Part shown: positions 33,755 through 42,657 of the stretch, piece by piece
Position numbering within the stretch: the stretch's first letter is position 1
Layout: each line of letters begins with the position of its first letter
From: Streptomyces daqingensis
Lineage (GTDB): Bacteria > Actinomycetota > Actinomycetes > Streptomycetales > Streptomycetaceae
NCBI RefSeq assembly: GCF_014645895.1
Contig: NZ_BMMP01000019.1
Span: forward strand, 1-64,000
Length of the DNA: 64,000 nt
Reading direction: 5' to 3'
Program-made: the position numbers and the translations under genes
The notes under the pieces: model-generated
What the model was told of the DNA's origin: nothing
Seen by the model: only the letters and a program-made list of their open reading frames with translations
The model's database searches: none

Positions 33755-34192
33755 GTGTCGTCCTCCCTCGTAGAGACCGTGGATGTCGAAGCCCCCGTCG
33801 GCGTGACATGGGCCCTGTGGCACGACGTGGCGGAGTGGCCGAAGTTCCTGCGGCACGTGAAGGACGTCGTACGCATCGACGACCGCTCCTTCTCGTGGTG
33901 GCTCGATCTCCCGGGAGCGGACAAGAGCTTCACGGCCGAGATCACCGAACTCGTCCCGCAGGAGCGCATCGCGTGGAAGACGACGGACGGCGTCGAGCAC
34001 GCCGGGGTCGTCACCTTCCACCGCCTCAGCGACACGTCGAGCAGGGTGACGCTGCAGATCGAGTACAACCCGCAGGGGTTCGTGGAGCGGCTGGGCGCGC
34101 TCACCAACCTCGACTCCGCGCTGACCAATTACGACCTGGGCGAGTTCAAGCACAAGGCGGAGTCCGCCGCGGGCAACACCGCGAAGCTCTGA
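33755..34192 (+). CDS. SRPBCC family protein (polyketide cyclase/dehydrase-like fold)
   Basis: This 145-residue protein has the START/Bet v1-like fold. SLVETVDVEAPVGVTWALWHDVAEWPKFLRHV forms the first strand, helix and turn of the family (in blocks). VVRIDDRSFSWWLDLPG and ERIAWKTTDGVEHAGVVTFHRL follow, then the long C-terminal helix LGEFKHKAES. Members bind hydrophobic ligands; many lack enzymatic activity. GTG 33755 is preferred because GAGAGG lies 8 nt upstream, although GTG 33746 is in frame. Function unknown. It converges on the hypothetical gene beyond a long hairpin. Confidence 0.82.
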   Translation: MSSSLVETVDVEAPVGVTWALWHDVAEWPKFLRHVKDVVRIDDRSFSWWLDLPGADKSFTAEITELVPQERIAWKTTDGVEHAGVVTFHRLSDTSSRVTLQIEYNPQGFVERLGALTNLDSALTNYDLGEFKHKAESAAGNTAKL

Positions 34193-34279
34193 ACCCGCAG
34201 CCGTGGCCGCGTACTCCGGAGGCCCCGCGGCTCCCGCGCGCCCTCAGCGCGGTGCGGCGGAAGCACGGGCAGCACAAAG

Positions 34280-34325
34280 CCCGCGTGGCGGCGGTACGCC
34301 CCGAACGGGGGCGCCGTCACGCGGG
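34280..34325. terminator. long hairpin between convergent genes
   Basis: CCCGCGTGGCGGCG (34280-34293) pairs with CGCCGTCACGCGGG (34312-34325) with one G-T wobble. A second small stem (CCCCG/CGGGG) lies inside the loop. It stands between the SRPBCC gene and the minus-strand hypothetical gene and suits bidirectional termination. Confidence 0.75.
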
Positions 34326-34403
34326 CCGGAGTACGCGGCGCGGGCCGCCTGTCGGGGCCGCGGCGGCGGGCGGGTCGGCGCGGGACCGGGCAGTGCGGCG
34401 GGC

Positions 34404-34838
34404 TCAGGGCCAGACCAGGCAGTACGGCTGGTGCCCCGCCATGTGCAGGCGGTCGGAGAAGTCCTGCCACTCGTGCAGGAGTTGGTACACGTTGTAGGCG
34501 TCCTGGGGGCCGGAGCGGTCCGGGACGGTCGACCAGATGAAGGCGGCCGCGCCGACCGACTCCTCGCCGATGCCGCGCAGCGGGTCGACCACGGTCATCG
34601 GAAGCTTCACGACCGCGTAGTCCGGGTGCAGCACGACGAGTTCGAGCGGAGGCACCCGGTGCAGCGGTATGCCCTCGATCCCGGTGAGCACCATGGCGGC
34701 CATCGTCTCCGGCTTGATCTTGGTGAACATGCCGTGGCCCAACTCGTCGCCGCCGAGCTCCTCCGGGCGCATGGAGACGGGCACCCGTGCGGCAGTCGCG
34801 CCGTCCGGGGCGCCGAAGTACTTGTAGGTCACCCCCAC
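34404..34838 (-). CDS. conserved hypothetical protein
   Basis: A 144-residue protein with no named domain that I recognise, but with the look of a conserved Streptomyces protein: MGVTYKYFGAPDGATAARVP, LTGIEGIPLHRVPPLELVVL, EESVGAAAFIWSTVP and a VYQLLHEWQDFSDRL to QPYCLVWP ending. It has no membrane segment or signal peptide and is probably cytosolic. GTG 34838 is chosen because GGGTGG lies upstream; GTG 34832 is close and in frame. It diverges from hemL, 312 nt away. I cannot assign a function. Confidence 0.72.
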   Translation of the reverse strand: MGVTYKYFGAPDGATAARVPVSMRPEELGGDELGHGMFTKIKPETMAAMVLTGIEGIPLHRVPPLELVVLHPDYAVVKLPMTVVDPLRGIGEESVGAAAFIWSTVPDRSGPQDAYNVYQLLHEWQDFSDRLHMAGHQPYCLVWP

Positions 34839-35150
34839 TCGGCCGCCACCCTTGCTGCTTCCAATGTCCTTCGCCACCGCGTCTCTTCTGTGGCGTCCCC
34901 TTGCGCGCTCCGGACCGAGGTCCCCGGTGCCCTCGCCCAGTCCTCCACCGCGCTGCATGTCACCACCCGACCACTCGCGGCTACCGCCGCGCAACCCGAT
35001 CATCGTGTCAGAGACCTCCCCGCCTCACGGGTCGTGAAACGCCCCGCAGCGTCCGGGTAATCCCCGCGTTACCCGGCCCGTACCGCTCGGACCGCCCATC
35101 CCGCACGTACCTCCCGGTGGGACGCCGTTCGGCCGGGACGCTCTGACACC
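34839..35150. promoter_or_regulatory. divergent control region with dyad upstream of hemL
   Basis: This 312-bp gap between divergent starts has no supportable gene. It contains a perfect dyad CCGGGTAA-N8-TTACCCGG at 35053-35076, about 75 nt before the hemL start, which looks like a regulator site. hemL itself has no obvious ribosome-binding site at ATG 35151. The regulator is unknown. Confidence 0.55.
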
Positions 35151-36467
35151 ATGGCCCTCGTGACTTACTCGTACGAGGCCCCAGTATCGCAGTCGCTCTT
35201 CGACCGTGCCGCCGCTGTGACACCAGGAGGCGTGAACTCTCCGGTGCGCGCTTTCCGCGCCGTGGGCGGTACGCCCCGGTTCATGGTGTCCGGCGCCGGT
35301 CCGTACCTCATCGATGCGGACGGGAGGGAGTACGTCGACCTCGTCTGCTCGTGGGGGCCGATGATTCTGGGTCACTCTCATCCCGAGGTGATCGCGGCCG
35401 TTCAGGAAGCGGTGGCGCGCGGCACCTCTTTCGGCACGCCCGGCGAGGACGAGGTGCGGCTCGCGGAGGAGATCACCGACCGCATCGAGCCGGTGGAGCA
35501 GGTGCGTCTCGTCTCGTCCGGCACGGAGGCGACGATGTCGGCGATCCGGCTGGCACGCGGCTACACCGGGCGCGCGAAGGTGGTGAAGTTCGCCGGCTGC
35601 TACCACGGGCACGTGGACGCGCTGCTGGCGTCGGCCGGTTCGGGCGTCGCCACGTTCGGGCTCCCCGACACCCCCGGGGTGACCGGTGCGCAGGCCGGCG
35701 AGACGATCGTCCTGCCGTACAACGACATCGAGGCCGTGCGTGCGGCGTTCGCCGCGCAGCCCGACGAGATCGCGTGCGTCATCACCGAGGCGGCCCCCGG
35801 AAACATGGGCGTGGTGCCGCCGCTTCCCGGGTTCAACGCCCAACTGAAGGAACTCTGCGGGCAGTACGGCGCGCTCTACGTCTCCGACGAGGTGATGACG
35901 GGCTTCCGCGTGGGCAGGCAGGGCTGGTACGGCATCGACGGAGTGGCCCCCGACCTGATGACGTTCGGGAAGGTGATGGGCGGCGGCTTCCCGGCCGCGG
36001 CCTTCGGCGGGCGGCGCGACGTGATGGACCACCTCGCCCCTTCGGGCCCCGTCTACCAGGCGGGAACGCTGTCGGGGAACCCGGTCGCGACCGCCGCCGG
36101 CGTCGCACAGCTGCGGCTGCTCGACGACGCGGCGTACGCGGCGGTGGACACCGCGTCCGGGCAGTTGCGCGACGCCGTCACGGGCGCGCTCGAAAAGGCG
36201 GGCGTCGCACACCGGTTGCAGGTCGCGGGCAACATGTTCTCGGTGTTCTTCACCGATTCGCCGGTCACGGACTACGAAGGGGCCAGGTCCCAGGAGGCCT
36301 TCCGCTTCACGGCGTTCTTCCACTCGATGCTCGCGCAGGGGGTCTACCTGCCCCCGTCCGCCTTCGAGTCGTGGTTCGTCTCGACCGCGCACGACGACGG
36401 AGCGCTGGAGCGGGTGGCCGACGCGCTGCCCGCTGCCGCACGAGCCGCAGCGGAGGCGACGGCATGA
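35151..36467 (+). CDS. hemL: glutamate-1-semialdehyde 2,1-aminomutase
   Basis: This 438-residue PLP enzyme turns glutamate-1-semialdehyde into 5-aminolevulinate, the step between HemA and HemB. It starts SLFDRAAAVTPGGVNSPVRA. SSGTEATMSAIRLARG binds the cofactor phosphate, SDEVMTGFR carries the PLP-pyridine Asp, and the Schiff-base lysine is in LMTFGKVMGGGFPAAAFGG. It lies ~19 kb from the rex-hem operon, under its own promoter region. ATG 35151 is used; GTG 35160 is an in-frame alternative. Its stop overlaps the phosphatase gene by ATGA. Confidence 0.95.
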   Translation: MALVTYSYEAPVSQSLFDRAAAVTPGGVNSPVRAFRAVGGTPRFMVSGAGPYLIDADGREYVDLVCSWGPMILGHSHPEVIAAVQEAVARGTSFGTPGEDEVRLAEEITDRIEPVEQVRLVSSGTEATMSAIRLARGYTGRAKVVKFAGCYHGHVDALLASAGSGVATFGLPDTPGVTGAQAGETIVLPYNDIEAVRAAFAAQPDEIACVITEAAPGNMGVVPPLPGFNAQLKELCGQYGALYVSDEVMTGFRVGRQGWYGIDGVAPDLMTFGKVMGGGFPAAAFGGRRDVMDHLAPSGPVYQAGTLSGNPVATAAGVAQLRLLDDAAYAAVDTASGQLRDAVTGALEKAGVAHRLQVAGNMFSVFFTDSPVTDYEGARSQEAFRFTAFFHSMLAQGVYLPPSAFESWFVSTAHDDGALERVADALPAAARAAAEATA

Positions 36468-37216
36468 GCACAGAGGGCAGAAGAGCCGGGGAGGCACGTC
36501 CCGGCGACGAGGCGCGGGGAGCCGCCCGCCCGCGGGCGGGAGACGAGGGGACCGTCACCGTGGTGCACGTGATGCGCCACGGCGAGGTGGAGAACCCCAC
36601 CGGCATCCTGTACGGGCGGCTCCCCGGCTATCACCTGTCCGAACTGGGCCGCCGGATGGCCGACCGGGTGGCCGAGCATCTGGCGGGACGCGACATCACG
36701 CATGTCGTCGCCTCCCCTCTGGAGCGGGCGCAGGAGACGGCCGAGCCGATCGCCAAGGCGCACGGTCTGGACGTCTCCACGGACGGGGACCTGATCGAGG
36801 CCGACAACGTCTTCCAGGGCCGGACGGTCGGCGTGGGGGACGGCGCCCTGCGGAGGCCCGCGAACTGGAGGCACCTGTTCAACCCCTTCCGGCCTTCCTG
36901 GGGGGAGTCGTACGTGCACCAGGTCGTGCGGATGCGTGCCGCGATCGACGCGGCACGCGACGCGGCGCGGGGGCACGAGGCGGTCTGCGTCAGCCACCAG
37001 CTTCCGATCTGGACGCTGCGCAGCTTCGTCGAGCGGCGCAGGCTCTGGCACGATCCGCGCCGCCGCCAGTGCACCCTGGCCTCGCTGACCTCCTTCACCT
37101 TCAACGGGGACAAGATCGTCTCCGTCGGCTACACGGAGCCGGCGCGCGACCTGGTGCCGCCGCACCTCCGCGCGGGAGCGCGGGGAGGGAAGGGCGGCGG
37201 GGGCCGGGGAGCCTGA
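36464..37216 (+). CDS. histidine phosphatase family protein (phosphoglycerate mutase-like)
   Basis: A 250-residue protein of the PGM/acid-phosphatase superfamily. The catalytic RHG lies in VVHVMRHGEVENP near residue 38, with the second arginine in VVASPLERAQETA and the second histidine in VCVSHQLPIW. About 30 Arg/Ala/Glu-rich residues precede the domain and a Gly/Arg-rich tail follows. It should remove phosphate from a small molecule; the substrate is unknown. ATG 36464 overlaps the hemL stop, and the resA-like gene follows 193 nt on. The conserved hemL-phosphatase-resA order is usual in Streptomyces. Confidence 0.87.
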   Translation: MSTEGRRAGEARPGDEARGAARPRAGDEGTVTVVHVMRHGEVENPTGILYGRLPGYHLSELGRRMADRVAEHLAGRDITHVVASPLERAQETAEPIAKAHGLDVSTDGDLIEADNVFQGRTVGVGDGALRRPANWRHLFNPFRPSWGESYVHQVVRMRAAIDAARDAARGHEAVCVSHQLPIWTLRSFVERRRLWHDPRRRQCTLASLTSFTFNGDKIVSVGYTEPARDLVPPHLRAGARGGKGGGGRGA

Positions 37217-37408
37217 GCCGCCGCTGCGCCGCACACGCCGCGGCCCCGGGAACGCACCGGGGCGCTTGCACGGACGGCGCCCGACGTCGTGCGTGCGGGG
37301 GTGCCGGACGTCGTGCGGGCGGGCCTCCGCGTACCGGCCGAGCAGGCCGTGCGCACCGGAGACGGGGGCCGGGAAAGATCCCTTCGAGAGCCATGCGAAA
37401 CTTTTCAC

Positions 37409-38011
37409 ATGAGTAGGATCCGCACCTTCCGCCGACGCTCCGCCCCGCTGGTCGCCACGGTCGTGGCGGGTGTGGCCGTGCTCGCCGGGTGCGGTGATGG
37501 AGAGACCGGATCGTCGTCCGGCGACAAGAACTTCGTGGAGGGCACCGGCCAGATCACCAAGGTGCCCGGCGGTGAGCGGCAGGCGGCCCCGGACCTCTCC
37601 GGCAAGGGCGTCGACGGCGAGCGGCTGGACCTCTCCGACTACAAGGGGAAGGTCGTCGTACTCAACGTCTGGGGCTCCTGGTGCAAGCCCTGCCGCGACG
37701 AGGCGCCGAACCTCGCCAAGGTCGCGCGGGAGACCGACGACGAGGACGTCCAGTTCCTCGGCATCAACACCCGCGATCTGGACCGCGCCAACGCGAAGGC
37801 CTTCGAGCGCAACTACGAGGTCGACTACCCGAGTTTCTACGACCCCAGCGGCAAGCTGATCCTCCGCTTCCCCCGCGGCAGCCTCTCCCCGCAGGCCATT
37901 CCGTCGACGCTGATCCTCGACCGCGACGGCAAGATCGCCGTCCGGGCGCTCAAGGAGCTCAGCGAGCGGGAGCTGCGCTCCGCGCTCGACCCGCTGACGG
38001 CGGAGAAGTGA
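37409..38011 (+). CDS. resA: TlpA/ResA-type thiol-disulfide lipoprotein
   Basis: The 200-residue protein has a signal peptide with lipobox VAVLAGC near residue 28 and a thioredoxin-fold domain. The active site is WCKPC in NVWGSWCKPCRDEAPNL, with the cis-Pro in QAIPSTLILDRDG. Attached to the outer face of the membrane, it should reduce apocytochrome c cysteines so that heme can be attached. Electrons come from CcdA, encoded 8 nt downstream. ATG 37409 starts MSRIRTFRRRS. The symbol follows the common System II naming. Confidence 0.9.
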   Translation: MSRIRTFRRRSAPLVATVVAGVAVLAGCGDGETGSSSGDKNFVEGTGQITKVPGGERQAAPDLSGKGVDGERLDLSDYKGKVVVLNVWGSWCKPCRDEAPNLAKVARETDDEDVQFLGINTRDLDRANAKAFERNYEVDYPSFYDPSGKLILRFPRGSLSPQAIPSTLILDRDGKIAVRALKELSERELRSALDPLTAEK

Positions 38012-38018
38012 CCGCGGC

Positions 38019-38825
38019 ATGAGCGAGTTCGCCGAAGCCGCCGCCCAGATGACGGCGGCCGCCGCCGGCCCGGGCGGGGTGAACCACACCGTCCTGAGCG
38101 GTGCGCTGCTGCTGGCGGTTCCGATCGCGGTGCTCGGCGGTCTGGTCTCCTTCTTCTCCCCGTGCGTCCTGCCGCTCGTCCCCGGCTACCTCAGCTACGT
38201 CACGGGGGTCAGCGGCACGGACCTCGCGCAGGCGCGCCGCGGCCGGATGCTTCTGGGCGCGGGTCTCTTCGTGCTCGGTTTCACCGCCGTCTTCGTCTCG
38301 GGCGGTGCCCTCTTCGGAGGCTTCGGGGCGACCCTGCAGGAGCACCGGACGGTGATCTCCCGGGTGCTGGGGGCGCTGACGATCCTGCTGGGCCTGGCGT
38401 TCATGGGAGCGCTCGGCCCGCTGTCGCGCTTCACGTCCCGCGAGTTCCGCATCCACCGCAGGCCGGCTGTCGGCCTCGCGGGGGCGCCGATGCTCGGCGT
38501 GCTCTTCGGCATCGGCTGGACGCCCTGCATCGGGCCGACGCTCGCCGCGGTGCAGACCCTCGCCTTCAACGAGGCCAGCGCCGGACGCGGCGCCCTGCTG
38601 ACCGTGGCGTACTGCGTCGGCCTCGGCGTCCCCTTCGTCGTCGCGGCCATCGCCTTCCGCCGGACGCTCGGCGCCTTCGGCTGGGTGAAGCGGCACTACG
38701 CGTGGGTGATGAGGACGGGCGGGGCGATGCTGGTCGTCGTCGGGCTGCTGCTCGTCACGGGGGCCTGGGACCGGATCGTGTACGACCTGCAAGTCTGGTC
38801 GTCCGACTACACCGTGGGAATCTGA
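38019..38825 (+). CDS. ccdA: cytochrome c biogenesis protein CcdA
   Basis: A 268-residue membrane protein with six hydrophobic segments. The two redox cysteines lie in FFSPCVLPLVPGYLSYV and GIGWTPCIGPTLAAVQ, the paired motif of the DsbD/CcdA transmembrane domain. It passes electrons from cytosolic thioredoxin to the external ResA-like protein. It lies between resA (8 nt upstream) and resB (3 nt downstream), so the four genes form a tight operon. Confidence 0.93.
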   Translation: MSEFAEAAAQMTAAAAGPGGVNHTVLSGALLLAVPIAVLGGLVSFFSPCVLPLVPGYLSYVTGVSGTDLAQARRGRMLLGAGLFVLGFTAVFVSGGALFGGFGATLQEHRTVISRVLGALTILLGLAFMGALGPLSRFTSREFRIHRRPAVGLAGAPMLGVLFGIGWTPCIGPTLAAVQTLAFNEASAGRGALLTVAYCVGLGVPFVVAAIAFRRTLGAFGWVKRHYAWVMRTGGAMLVVVGLLLVTGAWDRIVYDLQVWSSDYTVGI

Positions 38826-38828
38826 GCT

Positions 38829-40766
38829 ATGCGTACGACGTCCACCGACTCCGGCGACAGCGGTGCCTCCGGGCACGGCGGCGGCGACGCCGCGGACACG
38901 GCCGGGGACGAGACCCGGCTGGCGCGCGAGGCCGCCTCGCAGCTCGATCAGCTGGACGAGCAGTCGCAGCGTTCGACGCTCTCGACAGCTCCCGGCGAGG
39001 ACAGGCTCAACGTCCCCTCCATGAGCGCCCTCGGCTGGGCCCGCTGGATCTGGCGGCAGCTGACCTCGATGCGCGTCGCCCTGATCCTGCTCTTCCTGCT
39101 CTCCCTTGCCGCGATCCCCGGCTCGGTCATCCCGCAGACCGACGTCGACAGCGTCAAGGTCGAGGAGTTCAAGCAGAAGCACGACGTCATCTCGCCCGTC
39201 TACGAGAAGCTGCAGCTCTTCGACGTCTACACCTCGGTGTGGTTCTCCGCGATCTACATCCTGCTGTTCGTCTCGCTGGCCGGCTGCATCGTGCCGCGCA
39301 CCTGGCAGTTCGTGGGCCAGCTGCGGGGGAGGCCGCCGCGTGCGCCGCGGCGCCTGCACCGGATGCCGGCCTACACGACCTGGCACACCGGAGCCGAGCC
39401 GGACGCCGTGCTGGGCAGGGCCTCGAAGCTGCTGGGGAAGCGGCGCTTCCGGGTGCAGCGCGACGGTGACGCCGTCGCCTCGGAGAAGGGCTACCTGCGC
39501 GAAGCGGGCAACCTCGTCTTCCACGTCGCGCTCATCGTGCTGCTGCTGGCGTTCGCGGCCGGGCAGCTGTGGAAGTCCGAGGGCGGCAAGCTGATCATCC
39601 AGGGCGACGGCTTCTCCAACACCCTGACGCAGTACGACGACTTCAAGTCCGGCTCCCTCTTCGACACCAGCGACCTGGACTCGTTCGGCTTCACCCTCGA
39701 CCGCTTCCACGCCACGTACGAGGAGAGCGGTCCGGAGAAGGGCACCGCCCGCGACTTCCGCGCCGACGTCTCGTACTGGAAGGGGGCGGACGGCAAGGAG
39801 CGGCAGAGCACGATCGAGGTGAACCATCCGCTGGAGGCGGGCGACACCAAGGTCTACCTGAACGGCAACGGCTACGCGCCCGTGGTCTCCGTCAAGGACG
39901 GCGAGGGCAGGACGGCCTACCGGGGGCCCGTCCCGTTCCTGCCGCAGGACGGGAACCTGACGTCGTCGGGGGTCGTGAAGGTCACCGACTACCGCAACGC
40001 GAAGGGGTTTAAGGACCAGCTCGGCTTCCAGGGCTTCTTCGTGCCGACCTTCGGCGGCTCGGGCTCCGGCTCGATGTTCTCGCAGTCCCCTTCGCTGAAG
40101 TACCCGGTGCTCTTCCTCACCGCCTACCACGGCGAACTCGGGTACGAGAGCGTCTACCAGCTCGACACCGAGCCCATGAAGCAGTTCAAGGGGAAGGACG
40201 GGAGGCCGCTCGCGAAGAAGATCCTCCCGGGCGAGTCCATGAAACTCCCGGACGGGAAGGCCTCGCTGAAGTTCGAGGGCGTACGGAAGTGGGCCCAGTT
40301 CCAGATCGTCCATCAGGTCGGCAACGGCTGGGCGCTGGGCGGTGCGATCGCCGCGATCGCCGGGCTCGCCGGTTCGCTGTTCGTCCAGCGGCGCCGCGTG
40401 TGGGTGCGAGCGGTCGCGGGGCCGGACGGCCGTACCGTCGTGGAGATGGCCGGGCTCGGCCGCAGCGAGTCCGCGAGGCTCCCCGAGGAGCTGGGCGACC
40501 TGGCGTTCGCCCTGCAGTCCGACGCCCCTCCGGTGCACGAAGACGACGCGACAGACGCCGCACCGGACGCCGCTGAGGACGCCGACGCCGCGGGCGCCGG
40601 CGAGACCGAGAAGACCGAAGACGCCGACGGCACCGGCACCGGGGGAGCGGACCAGAGCCCCGCTCCTGAGGTTCCCCCGTCCCGCGCCCCGACCCCGCCC
40701 GGCAAGACCACCCAAGACAGCCCCCAGGACGGCGCCGAAGCCTCGCCGCGAGGAGAACGCCAGTGA
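38829..40766 (+). CDS. resB: cytochrome c biogenesis protein ResB (CcsB1 type)
   Basis: The 645-residue protein is one half of the System II heme lyase. After ~65 acidic disordered residues come transmembrane segments at SMRVALILLFLLSLAAIPGS, WFSAIYILLFVSLAGC and LVFHVALIVLLLAFAAGQLW. A large external ResB domain follows (YDDFKSGSLFDTSDLDSFGF to the GYESVYQLDTEPM region), then a last helix (LGGAIAAIAGLAGSLFV). An acidic Pro/Thr/Asp-rich cytoplasmic tail of ~100 residues ends it. It hands heme to apocytochrome c with CcsB. Its stop overlaps the next gene by GTGA. Confidence 0.93.
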   Translation: MRTTSTDSGDSGASGHGGGDAADTAGDETRLAREAASQLDQLDEQSQRSTLSTAPGEDRLNVPSMSALGWARWIWRQLTSMRVALILLFLLSLAAIPGSVIPQTDVDSVKVEEFKQKHDVISPVYEKLQLFDVYTSVWFSAIYILLFVSLAGCIVPRTWQFVGQLRGRPPRAPRRLHRMPAYTTWHTGAEPDAVLGRASKLLGKRRFRVQRDGDAVASEKGYLREAGNLVFHVALIVLLLAFAAGQLWKSEGGKLIIQGDGFSNTLTQYDDFKSGSLFDTSDLDSFGFTLDRFHATYEESGPEKGTARDFRADVSYWKGADGKERQSTIEVNHPLEAGDTKVYLNGNGYAPVVSVKDGEGRTAYRGPVPFLPQDGNLTSSGVVKVTDYRNAKGFKDQLGFQGFFVPTFGGSGSGSMFSQSPSLKYPVLFLTAYHGELGYESVYQLDTEPMKQFKGKDGRPLAKKILPGESMKLPDGKASLKFEGVRKWAQFQIVHQVGNGWALGGAIAAIAGLAGSLFVQRRRVWVRAVAGPDGRTVVEMAGLGRSESARLPEELGDLAFALQSDAPPVHEDDATDAAPDAAEDADAAGAGETEKTEDADGTGTGGADQSPAPEVPPSRAPTPPGKTTQDSPQDGAEASPRGERQ

Positions 40767-41857
40767 ACATCGCTGCCGCAACCAACGAGAGTCTCGCCGA
40801 GATCAGCAACTACCTGATCTATTCGGCGATGGCCGTGTACACGCTCGCCTTCGGCGCGCATATCGCCGAGTGGGTCTTCGGCAGCCGCAGCAAGGTCGCA
40901 CGCACGGCCGCGGCGCTGAGCGGCAAGGGCGAGAAGGAGAGCGGGGACGCCGCCGCGCCCGCGGTCAAGGTGCGCGAGGGCGGGAGCACTTCGGTGCTGG
41001 AGCGCCCCAAGGTCGTCGTACGCTCCTCGGCGGGCCGCCGCGGCGACCTCCCGGACGGCCCCGGCGCCGCGGGCGGTGACGAGCAGGGCGACCTGTACGG
41101 CCGGATCGCCGTCTCCCTGACGACGCTGGCCTTCCTGCTGCACGTGGCGGGCGTGCTCGCTCGCGCGCTGTCCGTGCAGCGTGCCCCCTGGGGCAACATG
41201 TACGAGTTCTCGACAGCCTTCTCGATGGTCGCCGTCGGCGGCTACCTCGGGTTCCTCGTCGCGAAGAAGAACGTCCGGTGGATCGGCCTGCCGCTGGTCA
41301 CGACGGTCCTGCTCGACCTCGGGCTGGCCGTCACCGTGCTCTACACCGAGAGCGACCAGCTCGTGCCCGCGCTCCACTCCTACTGGCTGTGGATCCACGT
41401 CTCGCTGGCCATCTGCTGCGGCGCGCTGTTCTACCTCGGCTTCGTGGCGACGGTGCTCTACCTCTTCCGGGACCGCTACGAGGTGAAGCTGATGGACGGG
41501 GGCAAGCCCGGCGGCTTCGCCACGTCCGTCCTGGAGCGGCTGCCGTCCTCGACGTCGCTGGACAAGTTCGCGTACCGCATCAACGCCGCCGTCTTCCCCG
41601 TGTGGACGTTCACGATCGTCGCCGGCGCGATCTGGGCGGGCGACGCCTGGGGGCGCTACTGGGGCTGGGACCCGAAGGAGGTCTGGTCCTTCATCACGTG
41701 GGTCGCGTACGCGTGTTACCTGCACGCCCGCGCCACCGCGGGCTGGAAGGGCCGGAAGGCCGCCTACCTGGCGCTGCTGGCCTTCGCGTGCTTCCTCTTC
41801 AACTACTACGGCGTGAACATCATCTTCAACGGCAAGCACAGCTACGGCGGGGTCTGA
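40763..41857 (+). CDS. ccsB: c-type cytochrome biogenesis protein CcsB (ResC/CcsA heme-handling protein)
   Basis: This 364-residue integral membrane protein belongs to the heme-handling family. The tryptophan-rich WWD motif is WGRYWGWDPKEVWSFITW near residue 295. Heme-ligand histidines are expected in LHSYWLWIHVSLA and HARATAGWKG. Eight hydrophobic helices are visible, with a charged loop at about 45-110. With ResB it exports heme and joins it to CXXCH cytochromes. The GTG start at 40763 follows GAGGAGAA and overlaps the resB stop. It ends the four-gene System II operon. Confidence 0.93.
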   Translation: MNIAAATNESLAEISNYLIYSAMAVYTLAFGAHIAEWVFGSRSKVARTAAALSGKGEKESGDAAAPAVKVREGGSTSVLERPKVVVRSSAGRRGDLPDGPGAAGGDEQGDLYGRIAVSLTTLAFLLHVAGVLARALSVQRAPWGNMYEFSTAFSMVAVGGYLGFLVAKKNVRWIGLPLVTTVLLDLGLAVTVLYTESDQLVPALHSYWLWIHVSLAICCGALFYLGFVATVLYLFRDRYEVKLMDGGKPGGFATSVLERLPSSTSLDKFAYRINAAVFPVWTFTIVAGAIWAGDAWGRYWGWDPKEVWSFITWVAYACYLHARATAGWKGRKAAYLALLAFACFLFNYYGVNIIFNGKHSYGGV

Positions 41858-41943
41858 TCCGCGCGGCCCGTCCGGGCCGTCGGCCGCCTCACTCCCGCCC
41901 GCCGTCGTGCCGCGTCAGCCGCCGCGCGCCCCGGCGGGTGGGC

Positions 41944-42495
41944 TCAGCGGGCCTGAGGCGGCTCGTCCGAACCGTTGTCCCGCTGCCGTGCTTCCTCTTC
42001 GCGGCGGTGCAGCTCCGCCTCCTGCCGCGTCGGCTCGGCGGGCGCGCCGTCGCCTGAGGGGCCGCCTTCCGCCGGCGCGGAACCCGCGGCGGGCTCGGCG
42101 TTCTTGCCGCGCTCGCCGCCCTCGGCCCCGGCGTCCGGACCGGTCTCGAGCGGACGGTCGGCCTCCGCGCCGTCCTCGTCGCGCTGCTCACCGTCGGACC
42201 GCGGATCGTCGGAAGGCGTCCCGTCCTTGAGCGACTTCAGGAACTCCGGGTTGTCGTCCGGGGCGACCCACCGCCGCTCGTCGGGGCGGGTGGCGCCGTA
42301 GGGGGCGTTCCGGCGGGGGCGTCCGACCGCGAACCAGGCGATCGGGCCGAGCAGCACCTGGCCGAAGAGCAGGATGATGAGGACCCACGCCACCTTCGGC
42401 AGCTTGCGGACCTCTTTCTCCGGTGTGTTCAGGCAGTCGATGAAGGCGTAGATCCACACCGCCAGGACGAGGATGAACGGCAGGTACCTCAGCAT
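41944..42495 (-). CDS. PLD-nuclease N-terminal domain (PLDc_N) membrane protein
   Basis: A 183-residue protein with two N-terminal membrane helices (LPFILVLAVWIYAFIDCL and KVAWVLIILLFGQVLLGPIAWFAVG), which together form the PLDc_N domain. A conserved cytosolic stretch follows (RPDERRWVAPDDNPEFLKSL), then ~100 acidic and Pro/Ala-rich disordered residues. PLDc_N occurs alone in many actinobacterial proteins of unknown role. ATG 42495 leads directly into the first helix. It converges on ccsB and diverges from mqnL across a 162-bp region. Confidence 0.87.
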   Translation of the reverse strand: MLRYLPFILVLAVWIYAFIDCLNTPEKEVRKLPKVAWVLIILLFGQVLLGPIAWFAVGRPRRNAPYGATRPDERRWVAPDDNPEFLKSLKDGTPSDDPRSDGEQRDEDGAEADRPLETGPDAGAEGGERGKNAEPAAGSAPAEGGPSGDGAPAEPTRQEAELHRREEEARQRDNGSDEPPQAR

Positions 42496-42657
42496 GTGTG
42501 ACGCCCCCTAGGCGAGCTGACTCGGCGCGGCGGGCCAGTAGTGCGGTTGGCGCGGTTCGCGTTGCGGTTCACGTACGTAGGCCAAGCGTAACGGGGAGCT
42601 GCGCGGCCCCGGGGGCGGGCGGCGAAGGCCGCGGGGCCATACCCGATACTGGAGCGC

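Noticed and set aside
42530..42580. GCGGTT repeated three times between the PLDc_N and mqnL genes
   Set aside because: Spacing is irregular and the unit is short; it could be a binding array but is not distinguishable from composition bias.
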